This document shows positions 1-9,448 of a stretch of DNA of 64,000 bases, in pieces. The notes beneath the pieces were generated by a model. The model ran no database searches, was not told where the DNA came from, and saw only the letters and a program-made list of their open reading frames with translations. A program made the position numbers and the translations under genes. The DNA lies in the NCBI GenBank assembly GCA_016709495.1, contig JADJMS010000002.1, positions 27,455 through 91,454 on the forward strand, read 5' to 3'. This DNA comes from Candidatus Dechloromonas phosphorivorans (lineage in GTDB: Bacteria; Pseudomonadota; Gammaproteobacteria; Burkholderiales; Rhodocyclaceae). How positions within the stretch are numbered: the first letter of the stretch is position 1; the number at the start of each line of letters is the position of its first letter.

Positions 1-1194
1 CAACGACGCCGATCAGCAGCAACAAACCGAGCAAGGTCAGCGAATTCAGGGTGTAGCCAAAGAAATAAATCACTGAAATGGCACCCAACAACGAAACGGG
101 GATGGCCAAGGCAATGATCAAGGTCGAGCGCACCGACTGCAAAAATAGCCAGACAACCAGCGCCGCCAGCAAGGTGCCTTCGAGCAGGTGCTCTTTCAAC
201 GAATTGACGATTTCGAGAATAAATACTGCATCGTTGGAGACGATATGCAATTGCATGCCCGGCGGCAATTGCGGGCGCAGTTCCTTCTCGATCTTTTCCT
301 TGACCTTGTCGACGATGGCCACCGTATTGGTGTTGGTAACCTTGACGACACCAAGACCGACCGTAGTTTCGCCGTTAAAGCGGGCGAGCTGGCGATTGTC
401 GGTCAAGCCATCAATCACTTCAGCCACTTCCTCAAGACGAACCGGCGCGCCATTCTTCCAGCTGATCACCATCTGCTTGAGGGCATCGATAGAATGGAAC
501 TCGAGATCGAGTTTGACCAGGCTTTCGGTTTTCTCACCCACCACAAAACCGCCGGCCATTTGCACGTGTTCCTTGGCAAAGGCATCATTAATATCCTGCG
601 CCGTAACGGCAAGCGCGGCCATCCGGGAAGGTTGCAGCTCAACTCGAATAGTCCGGTCGCGGCGGCCACCCAGGCGGACTTCGCCAACACCGTCGATAGT
701 CTCCAGCCGCTTCTTCAGCACGTTGATCGCGTACTGGTTCAATTGCTGTTGCGTGCGGTCGCCCTGAACAGCCAGCCAGATAATCGGCTGGGCATTGGTT
801 TCAACTTTGGCGACAACGGGCGGATCAACGTCCTTGGGCAAGCGGCGCAACACCTGATTAACCTTGGCCTGCACCTCGTTAAACGCGACGTCGATCTTTT
901 TTCCAGGTTGAAGGTGATGGCGATCACCGAAACACCGGGCGATGAAGTCGATTGAATATGCTCAATACCCGGCGTTGAATTGACCGAGCTTTCGAGAATA
1001 TTGGTAATCGACGCATCGACAATGTCCGGGTTGGCGCCCTTGAGCGCCGTGGTGATCGAAACCACCGGAAATTCGATGTATGGATAGCGATCCATGCCGA
1101 TTCGGTCGTAGCTGATCACACCAAAGAGTACCAGCACAGCGCTCAACATCCAGGCCAGGACGTGGCGCTTGATCGATAACTCAGGCAGTGTCAT
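1..1194 (-). CDS. RND efflux pump permease (AcrB/MdtB family), N-terminal part, frameshifted
   Basis: Inner-membrane proton-driven RND transporter that would pair with the adaptor encoded just upstream. The start MTLPELSIKRHVLAWML, a first membrane helix and the motif YPYIEFPVVSI are typical of RND permease N-termini. The frame breaks at the T-run 897-902 (A6 on the coding strand). With one more A it continues as EKKIDVAFNEVQAKVNQVL and stays open to the left edge through the porter domain and the second membrane helix region. Only about 400 of the usual 1,020-1,050 residues are inside the window. The start codon overlaps the adaptor stop by four bases (ATGA), so the two are translationally coupled. 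Substrate cannot be told from sequence. The frameshift is probably a sequencing error. Confidence 0.85.
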
Positions 1195-2279
1195 TTCGGC
1201 TTGGAATCAGCATTTTTTGGCGCTTCTTTGACGTTGACCGCAGCCCCTTCGCTGAGAAATCCGGCGCCGTCGAGCGCAATGGTTTCGCCGCCACTCAGAC
1301 CGCCAGTGATCTCAATTACACCGCGCTGTTTGCTGCCAACCTGCACTACTTGTTGTTTGGCCTTGCCGTCAGCAATCAGATAAACAACCTTGCCTGCCGG
1401 CCGCAGCACAACGGACTGTTCAGGCACGACAATAGCTTGGTCCTTCTGACCGGTGACAACCGCCGCATCAACTGAGCCACCGCCTTTCAGCTGACCCGGA
1501 TTGTTGAACCGGGCAATCACGTCAATCGCCCGATTGCCTTCGCTGACCGTCGGGCGAATATCCTCAACAATACCTTCGATGGCAGCATCCGGAGCCAGCG
1601 GGCTGCTGATGCGGACCGGCATCCCGACTTTCAGGCGAGGGGCGGCTGATTCAGGAAAAGGGAGATGGGCGCGCAGCTTGGCGTTGGAAACCAGCTTGAA
1701 CATGGGGTCGCCAAGTTTGATGTAATCACCCGCTGCAACCAGCTGCTCTTCGACAACGCCATCAAAAGGCGCACTGACGTGGGTCTTGCTCACATTGTTA
1801 CGTGATAAACCGCTGCGAGCCTGCGCAGTGGCTAACTGGTTTTTCAAGGCATCGCGCTGGGCGCTGACATCATCCAATGCATTTTTCGAAATGAAGTTCT
1901 TTTGCACCAGCTCGGTTTGCCGCGCAACAACGCGTTCCTGCTGAACAAGTAGCGCGCTGAGCCGCGCCGCCTCGCCACGATCAGCCTCAACCTGATGCGC
2001 CGCATCGCTTGGGTCAATCTGGGCAAGTAACTGGCCCTTTTTCACCGCTTCGCCAGCACGCACCGAAATCTTGATGATTTTCCCGGCAATCTCGGCGCTG
2101 ATTTTCGGATCGTTGACCGCCTCAAGAGAACCGAGCGTGCGTTCGCTGATTTCCAGAGCAACCGCTTTTGCCTGCGTGGTGGTAATCAGCGTGGGTGGCG
2201 CCCCCTTTTTCTCGACAGGCTTTTCGCTACAACCGGCAAGGAAAAGCAAAGCGAGAAGAAGGAAAGCGCCGCACCTCAT
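1191..2279 (-). CDS. RND efflux periplasmic adaptor (membrane fusion protein), lipoprotein
   Basis: Periplasmic adaptor of 362 residues that links an inner-membrane RND pump to an outer-membrane channel. It has a lipoprotein signal peptide with lipobox LAGC (Cys17). A biotinyl-lipoyl-like half begins with EIAGKIIKISVRAGEAVKKG, followed by an alpha-helical hairpin (about residues 95-160). The second lipoyl half (SAPFDGVVEEQLVAAGDYI) and the beta-barrel and membrane-proximal domains complete it. This is the order of the AcrA/MdtA/HlyD_2 family. Its start overlaps the corrected lysA stop (ATGA at 2276-2279) and its stop overlaps the permease start, so it sits inside a tight operon. No outer-membrane factor gene is seen in the window. 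Confidence 0.9.
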   Translation of the reverse strand: MRCGAFLLLALLFLAGCSEKPVEKKGAPPTLITTTQAKAVALEISERTLGSLEAVNDPKISAEIAGKIIKISVRAGEAVKKGQLLAQIDPSDAAHQVEADRGEAARLSALLVQQERVVARQTELVQKNFISKNALDDVSAQRDALKNQLATAQARSGLSRNNVSKTHVSAPFDGVVEEQLVAAGDYIKLGDPMFKLVSNAKLRAHLPFPESAAPRLKVGMPVRISSPLAPDAAIEGIVEDIRPTVSEGNRAIDVIARFNNPGQLKGGGSVDAAVVTGQKDQAIVVPEQSVVLRPAGKVVYLIADGKAKQQVVQVGSKQRGVIEITGGLSGGETIALDGAGFLSEGAAVNVKEAPKNADSKPK

Positions 2280-3536
2280 GCTGGCAGCACCTTTTCACTG
2301 GAAAACAACTCTGCGACCGTCTCGCGACGGCGAATTTCAAAACCCGGTCACCATCAACCATCACCTCAACTGCGCGCGGGCGCGTGTTGTAGTTCGACGC
2401 CATTGCCATGCCGTAAGCCCCTGCCGACATCACAGCCAACAAATCCCCGGTGCCAGACAAAGCGGGCGTGCCAGGCCAAGAAAATCACCTGATTCGCAAA
2501 CCGGGCCAACCACGTCATAAGCCGGAGTCGAACCGACACGCGGCACAACCGGCAGAATATCGTGCCAGGCTTCATATAGCGCCGGGCGCATCAGGTCATT
2601 CATCGCTGCGTCAATAATCGCAAAATTCTTGCCCTCACCGGGCTTGAGGAATTCGACGCGAGTCAGCAACAACCCGGCATTGCCCACCAGTCGACGACCC
2701 GGCTCAAGCACCACCTTCAAACCCCGCCCAGCCAGCTTATCGAGCAGTGGCGTCAGGTAGGACACAACGGTCGGTTGAACCTGATCATCCTTGTACTTGA
2801 TGCCCAAGCCGCCACCCAGGTCGAGGTGATGAATCTGGATACCCTCTGCGGTCAACTGCTCAATCAGCACCAAAACTCGATCAAGCGCTTCGACAAAAGG
2901 CGCGGGGTCTAGCAATTGCGAACCAATGTGGCAATCAATACCTGCGACGGCAATATTTGGTAACGCAGCAGCGCGGCGATATAGCGCCAAGGCATCGTCG
3001 TAAGCCACGCCAAACTTCGCCTCTTTGAGGCCGGTAGAAATATAGGGGTGCGTTTTTGGGTCGACGTTGGGATTGACGCGCAGGCTAACTGGCGCCTTTT
3101 TGCCACACTGGCCGGCGATTTCGTTGAGCCGCTCGAGTTCGGGAGCGGATTCAATATTGAAACAAAAGATGCCGGCATCCAGCGCCTGTTTCATTTCAGC
3201 GGCGGTTTTACCCACACCGGAAAAAACGATTTTTTGCGGGTCAGCCCCGGCCGCCAGCACACGTTGCAACTCCCCTCCGGAAACGATGTCAAATCCGGCG
3301 CCCATGCGAGCAAACAGATTAAGGATTGCCAGATTGGAGTTGGCTTTGACGGCATAGCAAACCAGCGCATCGGCACCGGCTGGGTGAGCATTCAAAACGT
3401 CTAAAAATTCCTGCAAGGCGCCCTCAAGCGCAGACCGCGAATAAACGTAGGCAGGGGTGCCGAATTGCTCGGCAATTGCTGGCAGAGAAACAGTTTCGGC
3501 GTGCAGAACGCCTTTATTCAGTGAGAAATGGCTCAT
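2276..3536 (-). CDS. lysA: diaminopimelate decarboxylase, two frameshifts near the C-terminus
   Basis: PLP enzyme converting meso-diaminopimelate to L-lysine, the last step of lysine synthesis. Seen: the PLP lysine in YAVKANSNL (Lys64), the HIGSQ motif, the glycine-rich GGGLGI loop, EPGRR, and the active-site Cys in VCESGDFLG. The intact frame stops early at 2430. Adding one base to the C-run 2445-2448 gives PGDLLAVMSAGAYGMAMAS. Adding another in the A-run 2339-2342 gives the normal tail RRRETVAELFSSEKVLPA, ending at 2276. The corrected protein is 420 residues, the usual LysA length. Both defects are homopolymer length changes, so I treat the gene as functional. It overlaps lptM upstream and the efflux adaptor downstream by four bases each. 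Confidence 0.93.
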
Positions 3537-3718
3537 TGGGGAAGGGCTTTCTTGTCCGTGCTAACATCAGGATCGATTTTTGTGGCAGGAGCGGGTTTGG
3601 CTGGTTTCGGGTTACCAAGTAGCGGCTCTGGCGCCGGGCCAGCAGGCAATTCAAGCGGACCTTTGTAGCCACAGGCAGTCAAGGCAAGCGCCAACAAAAT
3701 GGCTGAAATTTTGAACAT
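3533..3718 (-). CDS. lptM: small lipoprotein LptM (YifL family)
   Basis: Small outer-membrane lipoprotein of 61 residues with signal peptide MFKISAILLALALTACGYKG, where lipobox LTAC puts the acylated Cys at residue 16. The CGYKGPL motif right after the lipobox is the hallmark of the LptM/YifL family, which in E. coli associates with the LptD/E lipopolysaccharide translocon. The rest is Pro/Ala/Lys-rich and probably disordered. lptM next to lysA and divergent from cyaY is a common arrangement in Proteobacteria. Its TGA overlaps the lysA ATG. Confidence 0.88.
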   Translation of the reverse strand: MFKISAILLALALTACGYKGPLELPAGPAPEPLLGNPKPAKPAPATKIDPDVSTDKKALPQ

Positions 3719-3759
3719 AATGACGGACCGGTCAATAGAGGGCAGGATGGTAGCACAGC

Positions 3760-4077
3760 ATGGATGACAAGGAATTCAACCGCTTGGCGGACACCACATT
3801 GGCACAGATCGAAGCTGCGCTGGAAGCCAGCGATGCAGATCTTGATTTTGAACTGCAACACGGCGGTGTGCTTGAAATCGAGTTCGCCAACGGAAGCAAA
3901 ATAATCGTGAACAAACATGGAGTTGCCAAGGAAATCTGGGTCGCCGCCAAATCCGGCGGCTTCCATTTCCGTCGGGAAACTGATCATTGGGTCGATACCC
4001 GCGACAACAGCGAATTGTTCAACAAACTATCCGCCCTCGCCACCCTGCAAGCTGGCGAGTCGGTCAAGTTGAATTAA
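3760..4077 (+). CDS. cyaY: iron donor protein CyaY (bacterial frataxin)
   Basis: Cytosolic frataxin homologue of 105 residues that binds iron and modulates Fe-S cluster assembly on IscU/IscS. The N-terminal acidic helix (MDDKEFNRLADTTLAQIEAA, then D-A-D-L-D-F) carries the iron-binding acidic ridge. It is followed by the beta-sheet with GSKIIVNKH, the conserved EIWVAAKSGGFHF and a terminal helix. Length and order match CyaY. It is divergent from lptM across 41 bases. Its stop codon abuts the stop codon of the convergent penicillin-binding protein gene, leaving no spacer. Confidence 0.95.
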   Translation: MDDKEFNRLADTTLAQIEAALEASDADLDFELQHGGVLEIEFANGSKIIVNKHGVAKEIWVAAKSGGFHFRRETDHWVDTRDNSELFNKLSALATLQAGESVKLN

Positions 4078-6468
4078 TCAGTCGCTCGGCGGCACACTCA
4101 AATCAGGTTTTGGTGGCGGTGCATCAGAGGCTTCGCCAGTCTCCGCGCCTTCAGCACCTGGTTCACGCGCTGTTTCTTTGGCCGCATTTTCGGCATAAAT
4201 AAAGTTGCGCCCACGCCCTTCGCCACTGGCTATCAAACCTTCAGGCGCACTTGGTAACTGAACCGGCACATCACGCAAGGCACGCCCCATGTAGCCAATC
4301 CAGATCGGCAACGCGGCCGACCCACCCGTTTCCTTGGCACCTAGTGTTTTAGGCTGATCAAAACCGACCCAGGCGCAACCGACCACCGTCATCTGGTAGC
4401 CGCAGAACCAGGCATCCATATACTCATTGGTCGTTCCCGTTTTTCCGGCCAAATCCTGACGTTTGAGTGTGACCGATGCCCGCGCTGCTGTACCGTAAAT
4501 CGTTACGTCACGCAGCATGTTGTCCATCATGAAGGCGTTACGCGGATCAATGGCGCGGATTGTCTCCTCCCCGGCAGGCACCGGTGCCGACTGAGCAAGA
4601 ATCTGATTCTTCTCATCACGTATTTCGCGAATTACGTAAGGGCTGATTTTGTATCCACCATTGGCAAACACCGAATAGGCAGTCACCATCTGCCACGGCG
4701 TCACTGAGCCAGCACCCAGGGCCATCGTCAGATAAGGTGGATGCTTGGCCGGATCCAAACCAAAACGTCCAGCATAGTCTTGAGCATAATGCGTACCGAT
4801 TGATTGCAGGATGCGCACTGACACCATATTTTTTGACTTGGCCAACGCAGCTCGCATCTTCATCGGGCCTTCATACTTGCCGTCGTAATTGTGCGGCGCC
4901 CAATCCTGAGAACCAGTCTGCGCCGAATTGATAACGATAGGCTCGTCATTGAAAATACTATTGGGGTTGTAGCCCTTTTCCAGTGATGCCGAATATATGA
5001 AGGGCTTGAAACTGGAACCGGGCTGGCGCCAGGCTTGGGTGACGTGGTTGAACTTGTTGCGGTTGAAATCAAAGCCACCAACCAGTGCACGAATGGCCCC
5101 ATCTTTCGGGTCGACCGCAACAAATGCCGATTCAACCTCAGGTAACTGGGAAATCTGCCAACCTCCCTTGTCGTCTTTCTGGACCCGAACAATTGCCCCA
5201 CGTTTGATGCGCTTATTAGGAGGCGCTTTGTCATCAAGCATCTTGGCGGCGAATTTCATGGCGTCACCGCTCAGGGTGATGAGCTCTCCCCCTTTGCGAT
5301 ATACCTTGATTTGTTTTGCATCGGCGGCTAGAACCAGTGCCGGCGCAAGGTCACCCGTATCCGAAATATCCTGCAAGGCCAAGTCAATCGCCTCATCCTG
5401 CTCCGACTTGAAATCCTTCATTTCCAGATAGGACTCTGCCCCACGGTAACCATGGCGCCGATCGTAATCCATAACACCCTTACGCAAACTGGCGTAAGCC
5501 GCCTCCTGCTCGTCCTTGACCAGGGTGGTATAGACCTTCAACCCGCGCGAATAAACCTCTTCAGGGAAACGTTCGGCAGTAATCTGACGCGCCATCTCAG
5601 CAATAAACTCGGCATGAACCGAGTAATCCATCATTTCACGCTTGATCACCAGCGCCTCTTTACCGGATTCTTCAAACTGGACATCAGTTATGTAGCCCAG
5701 ATCGTGCATTCGGCGCAAAACATATTGCTGGCGTATTTTGGCACGCTTGGGATTCACAATCGGATTATAGGCAGAAGGCGCTTTCGGCAAACCCGCCAAC
5801 ATTGCCGCTTCGGCAATCGAAATATCCTTCAATGGCTTCCCATAATAAATCTGGGCTGCAGCCGCAAAACCGTAGGCGCGCTGACCAAGGAAAATCTGAT
5901 TAATGTATAGCTCGAAAATCTGATCCTTTGAAAGATTGCTCTCTATCTTGAATGAGAGCAAAACCTCATAGAGTTTTCGGGTATAGGTTTTTTCGCCAGA
6001 AAGAAAGAAGTTACGTGCAACCTGTTGTGTAATGGTCGACGCTCCTTGTCGCTTGCTGCCACCGGCCAGATTGGTCGCCGCAGCGCGCAAAATGCCCGCG
6101 TAGTCGATACCTCCATGCTGGTAAAAGCGATCATCCTCAGCAGCAAGAATCGCTTGCTTCATGACTTTTGGCACATCACCGATAGTCACTACCGCCCGAC
6201 GCTCTTCACCAAACTCACCAATCAGGTGACCATCCGCAGAGTAAATACGCAACGGGATTTTTGGTCGATAATCGGTAAGAACATCAAGCGACGGTAAGTT
6301 GGGATACGCCATGACAAGAACAATCACGGCAATAGCAATCCCGATGGCTACCAGACCAAGCAGCAAAACAAAGGGATAAATGGCAACTCTGAGTGCCGTT
6401 GGTAGCGAATTCAAGATAAAACAAGCCAAAAATGCGTTGCATGGATTATACGCCGTCGCTCTAGTCAA
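4078..6468 (-). CDS. mrcA: penicillin-binding protein 1A, bifunctional transglycosylase/transpeptidase
   Basis: Class A PBP that polymerises and crosslinks peptidoglycan at the inner membrane. One N-terminal membrane helix (about residues 27-54) is followed by a GT51 domain with catalytic Glu111 in AAEDDRFYQHGG and the GASTITQQVARN motif. A penicillin-binding OB-like insert comes next, then the transpeptidase domain with SSFK (SxxK), SKN (SxN) and KTGTT. The tail is Pro/Glu-rich. Reading from ATG 6468 gives 796 residues, but a TATAAT box (minus strand, 6450-6445) lies inside the first codons. A TTG at 6414 (LNSLPTALRVAIYPF...) is a plausible later start. The gene is divergent from pilM, the common mrcA|pilM arrangement. 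Confidence 0.93.
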   Translation of the reverse strand: MTRATAYNPCNAFLACFILNSLPTALRVAIYPFVLLLGLVAIGIAIAVIVLVMAYPNLPSLDVLTDYRPKIPLRIYSADGHLIGEFGEERRAVVTIGDVPKVMKQAILAAEDDRFYQHGGIDYAGILRAAATNLAGGSKRQGASTITQQVARNFFLSGEKTYTRKLYEVLLSFKIESNLSKDQIFELYINQIFLGQRAYGFAAAAQIYYGKPLKDISIAEAAMLAGLPKAPSAYNPIVNPKRAKIRQQYVLRRMHDLGYITDVQFEESGKEALVIKREMMDYSVHAEFIAEMARQITAERFPEEVYSRGLKVYTTLVKDEQEAAYASLRKGVMDYDRRHGYRGAESYLEMKDFKSEQDEAIDLALQDISDTGDLAPALVLAADAKQIKVYRKGGELITLSGDAMKFAAKMLDDKAPPNKRIKRGAIVRVQKDDKGGWQISQLPEVESAFVAVDPKDGAIRALVGGFDFNRNKFNHVTQAWRQPGSSFKPFIYSASLEKGYNPNSIFNDEPIVINSAQTGSQDWAPHNYDGKYEGPMKMRAALAKSKNMVSVRILQSIGTHYAQDYAGRFGLDPAKHPPYLTMALGAGSVTPWQMVTAYSVFANGGYKISPYVIREIRDEKNQILAQSAPVPAGEETIRAIDPRNAFMMDNMLRDVTIYGTAARASVTLKRQDLAGKTGTTNEYMDAWFCGYQMTVVGCAWVGFDQPKTLGAKETGGSAALPIWIGYMGRALRDVPVQLPSAPEGLIASGEGRGRNFIYAENAAKETAREPGAEGAETGEASDAPPPKPDLSVPPSD
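6445..6450 (-). promoter_or_regulatory. possible -10 box (TATAAT) for mrcA
   Basis: A perfect TATAAT hexamer on the minus strand. TTGACT occurs upstream at 6468-6463 but the spacer is only 12 bases, and no good hexamer sits at 16-18 bases. The -10 is therefore suggestive only. If used, translation must start downstream of 6440, which favours the TTG at 6414. Confidence 0.3.
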
Positions 6469-6480
6469 CCGCGAAAACGC

Positions 6481-6509
6481 TTTACATGCCCAAGGCTTGT
6501 TGCTAGCAT
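6481..6509 (+). promoter_or_regulatory. putative sigma-70 promoter of pilMNOPQ
   Basis: TTTACA at 6481-6486 and TAGCAT at 6504-6509, separated by exactly 17 bases, lie about 60 bases before the pilM GTG start. The hexamers match the consensus at five and four of six positions. No terminator lies between this site and the pilQ end, so the whole pil operon could be read from it. Confidence 0.4.
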
Positions 6510-6571
6510 CTGAAGTGAATTATTGGTTGTTTGCCTAACATCGCATTTCTTAAGGACTTTTTGGGGGTCTG

Positions 6572-7657
6572 GTGCGCTTCGATATCTCAGCGTTGTTGAA
6601 TCCAAAGTCGCGTTCCCTTCTTGGCCTGGACATTAGTTCATCAGCCGTCAAGATGGTTGAGCTTGCGGCAAGTGGAAAAGAAAGTTATCGCGTCGAGCGT
6701 TACGCCATTGTGGTGTTGCCCAAGGATGCCGTGTCTGATGGCAATATAGCCAATCTGGATGGCGTCGTAGACGCCGTTAAACGCGCTTGGAAACAGCTCG
6801 GCACATCAACCCGCAATGTCGCGATGGCCTTGCCGGGTTCAGCTGTTATTACCAAGAAAATCATTGTTCCCGCAGGCCTGCGCGAAGACGAACTTGAAGC
6901 CCAAGTTGAATCGGAAGCTAATCAGTACATCCCGTTTTCAATCGATGAAGTCAATCTTGACTACCAAGTGATTGGCCCGGCACCCGCCGTCCCGGACGAA
7001 ATCGAAGTCCTGATCGCCGCTTCCAAAAAAGAACGCGTTGAAGACCGGGTTGCCGTCGCTGACGCCTCGGGACTTAAAGCCGTCGTCATGGATGTCGAAT
7101 CACTCGCCGCACTTGCCTCTTTCGAGCTAATCGAACGCCAACTACCTGACAACGGGAAAAATCAAACAATCGCATTGATCGATTCTGGATCAAACGTCAT
7201 GAACCTGACGGTAATGCGCAATGGCCAACAAATTTATGCCCGAGAACAAGCCTTTGGTGGCTCTCAACTGACTCAGGATATTTGCCGCCATTACGGCATG
7301 AGCTATGAAGAAGCCGAGCTTGCCAAACGCTCCGGAAATTTACCGGAGGGTTATGAAACAGAATTGCTCATGCCCTTTATGGAAAACCTGGCACTGGAAG
7401 TCTCTCGAGCCCTCCAGTTTTTCTTCACATCCACACAATACAACCAAGTCGATCACCTTATACTGGCTGGCGGATGTGCGGTTATTCCAGGCATCGATGA
7501 AGTCGTTGCAACAAGAACTCAAGTCAGCACTCTGATTGCAAATCCGTTTGCCAATATGGAACTCTCGGACCGCGTAAAATCTCGTAGCCTGCTCGCCGAC
7601 TCATCGTCCCTGCTGGTTGCCTGCGGCTTGGCCATGCGGAGGTTTGATCCCTCATGA
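6572..7657 (+). CDS. pilM: type IV pilus inner-membrane platform protein PilM
   Basis: Actin-like cytosolic ATP-binding protein of 361 residues that forms the ring under the type IV pilus alignment complex and binds the N-terminus of PilN. Phosphate-binding motif LLGLDISSSAVKMVELA, the hallmark KKIIVPAGLREDELEAQVE, the second nucleotide motif ALIDSGSNVMNLTVM, and DHLILAGGCAVIPG near the end all fit PilM. GTG start with a G5 Shine-Dalgarno stretch just upstream (6563-6567). First gene of an operon in which each gene overlaps the next by four bases. Confidence 0.95.
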   Translation: MRFDISALLNPKSRSLLGLDISSSAVKMVELAASGKESYRVERYAIVVLPKDAVSDGNIANLDGVVDAVKRAWKQLGTSTRNVAMALPGSAVITKKIIVPAGLREDELEAQVESEANQYIPFSIDEVNLDYQVIGPAPAVPDEIEVLIAASKKERVEDRVAVADASGLKAVVMDVESLAALASFELIERQLPDNGKNQTIALIDSGSNVMNLTVMRNGQQIYAREQAFGGSQLTQDICRHYGMSYEEAELAKRSGNLPEGYETELLMPFMENLALEVSRALQFFFTSTQYNQVDHLILAGGCAVIPGIDEVVATRTQVSTLIANPFANMELSDRVKSRSLLADSSSLLVACGLAMRRFDPS

Positions 7658-8223
7658 TACGAATTAACCTCCTGCCTCACCGCGCAGAAGCCAAAAAGGC
7701 GAGAAGACAGCAGTTTTTTGTTCTTGCCGGCCTGATCACTGTGCTTGGCGCATTAGTTGTTTTTGCTATTTACACCGTAATCGCCAGCAATATTTCTGAC
7801 CAAGACAGCAACAATGAATTCCTTAAGCGCGAGATCGCAGTACTTGACAAACAAATAGATCAGATCAAGCGACTAAAAGAACAAACTCAAGCTCTTCTCG
7901 CTCGGAAGCAAGTTATCGAAAACCTGCAACGAGATCGAGGTGAAACTGTCTATCTCCTTAGCGAATTGGTCAAACAGACACCGGACGGTATTTACTTGAA
8001 ATCGCTAAAGCAGGATGGCTTAAGGGTAAACCTGACAGGCTACGCGCAATCAAATGCCCGCGTATCAACTTTGATGAGAAATCTTGAAGCATCGCCTTGG
8101 CTGGAAAATCCTCAACTAATTGAAGTCAAGGCTCTAATGCTCAATGGCCGGCGGATAAATGAATTTGCCATGAACATTTCGATGACTCGGGTCAAACCTG
8201 ACGACGGGAAGGGCAAAAAATGA
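7654..8223 (+). CDS. pilN: type IV pilus assembly protein PilN
   Basis: Bitopic inner-membrane protein of 189 residues. The cytoplasmic N-terminus begins MIRINLLPHR, the conserved INLLPxR peptide that docks into PilM. One membrane helix follows (about residues 23-45), then a periplasmic coiled coil (roughly 55-90) and a ferredoxin-like domain that dimerises with PilO. Start overlaps the pilM stop (ATGA), and its stop overlaps the pilO start. Confidence 0.95.
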   Translation: MIRINLLPHRAEAKKARRQQFFVLAGLITVLGALVVFAIYTVIASNISDQDSNNEFLKREIAVLDKQIDQIKRLKEQTQALLARKQVIENLQRDRGETVYLLSELVKQTPDGIYLKSLKQDGLRVNLTGYAQSNARVSTLMRNLEASPWLENPQLIEVKALMLNGRRINEFAMNISMTRVKPDDGKGKK

Positions 8224-8909
8224 AAATAGCTGCCCCAAGCCTACCAAAATCTTTGCCAAAGATAGCTGTGCCAAAAATTGATTTCCACTCCATCGTTGAC
8301 GATTTCAGACATTTAAATCCAAACGATCCTGGTGCTTGGCCAGTCGTACCCAAGGTCACGGTACTATTGAGTTGGTTTATTCTAATTTTGCTTGCCGGTT
8401 GGTGGTTCCTCTGGAACGATCAACTAACCGAACTCGACACCAAGGCCAAGGAAGAAGAAACCCTCAAACAGCAATTTATTGACAAAAAACGTCAAGCCAT
8501 CAACCTTGACCTATATACCCAACAGCTAGCTGAAATTGATAGATCTTTTGGTGCGTTGCTTAAACAACTGCCTAATAGGTCAGAAATAGAGGCGCTATTG
8601 ATTGAGGTCAACCAAGCGGGTCTCGGTCGAGGTTTACAATTTGAGCTATTCAAGCCAGGGCAGGAGCAACTTAAAGATTTTTACGCCGAATTACCTATCG
8701 CTGTAAAAATCAACGGCGGCTATCATGACTTCGGAACATTTGCCGCAGACATTGCCAAGCTACCAAGGATCGTTACGCTTAACAACATTTCAATTGCCGC
8801 AGGAAAAGATGGCGCATTGACGCTTGATGCAACAACCAAGACCTTCCGCTATCTGGATGACGAAGAAGTGGCTCGACAAAAGAAAGCCGCACAAGGAGCC
8901 AAGAAGTGA
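8220..8909 (+). CDS. pilO: type IV pilus assembly protein PilO
   Basis: Inner-membrane protein of 229 residues and partner of PilN and PilP in the alignment complex. A cytoplasmic N-terminus of about 45 residues is followed by a membrane helix (VTVLLSWFILILLAGWWFLW), a periplasmic coiled coil and a ferredoxin-like fold containing the PilO signature FELFKPGQEQLKDFYAELPI. Composition turns AT-rich from here to the end of pilQ, unlike flanking genes. Confidence 0.94.
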   Translation: MKIAAPSLPKSLPKIAVPKIDFHSIVDDFRHLNPNDPGAWPVVPKVTVLLSWFILILLAGWWFLWNDQLTELDTKAKEEETLKQQFIDKKRQAINLDLYTQQLAEIDRSFGALLKQLPNRSEIEALLIEVNQAGLGRGLQFELFKPGQEQLKDFYAELPIAVKINGGYHDFGTFAADIAKLPRIVTLNNISIAAGKDGALTLDATTKTFRYLDDEEVARQKKAAQGAKK

Positions 8910-9448
8910 AGCGACTGACTACAATCGCATTGTGCATTTCGTTGAGCGCCTGCTCAAGCGGGGAACATGAAACTCTTCGGCAGTGGATGGATGAAAACTC
9001 AAAAGATCTTCGTCCCAACATCCCAAAACTTCCTGAAGTGAAGCCCTATCAGGCTGTTCCATATGACACTCAGAGCTTGCTTGACCCATTCAAAAGCAGC
9101 AAGATCGAACCTGAATCAAAATACAAACAAGCTGGGAAGGGGAGCATGTTCCAGCCTGATTTTGATGCCAGAGAAATGCGTAATAGTGTGCTTGAAAAGT
9201 ATCCGCTTGAGTCCCTGAAGATGATTGGTTATTTAAATGTCAACAAACGACAATTGGCAGTTATTCAGGTTGATGACAAGGTGAAGCAAGTCAAGATTGG
9301 AGAGTACATAGGACTCGATTTTGGCATGGTGACGCAAATTTCTGATCGTGAAGTGAAATTACGTGAATTAATACAAGATGCTGCTGGAGACTGGAGCGAG
9401 CGCGAAAGCTCGCTTTTCCTGCAGAGCAAGGAGGGAAGCAAGAAATGA
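8906..9448 (+). CDS. pilP: type IV pilus assembly lipoprotein PilP
   Basis: Inner-membrane lipoprotein of 180 residues bridging PilN/PilO to the secretin PilQ. Signal peptide with lipobox LSAC (acylated Cys16). A disordered linker is followed by the HR/beta-sandwich domain, recognisable from YPLESLKMIGYL through IQVDDKVKQVKIGEYIG to a C-terminal strand with REL. Four-base overlaps with pilO and pilQ. Confidence 0.94.
   Translation: MKRLTTIALCISLSACSSGEHETLRQWMDENSKDLRPNIPKLPEVKPYQAVPYDTQSLLDPFKSSKIEPESKYKQAGKGSMFQPDFDAREMRNSVLEKYPLESLKMIGYLNVNKRQLAVIQVDDKVKQVKIGEYIGLDFGMVTQISDREVKLRELIQDAAGDWSERESSLFLQSKEGSKK

Noticed and set aside
188..955. 255-codon plus-strand frame at the left edge
   Set aside because: Lies over the frameshifted RND permease on the minus strand, whose corrected translation matches the family.
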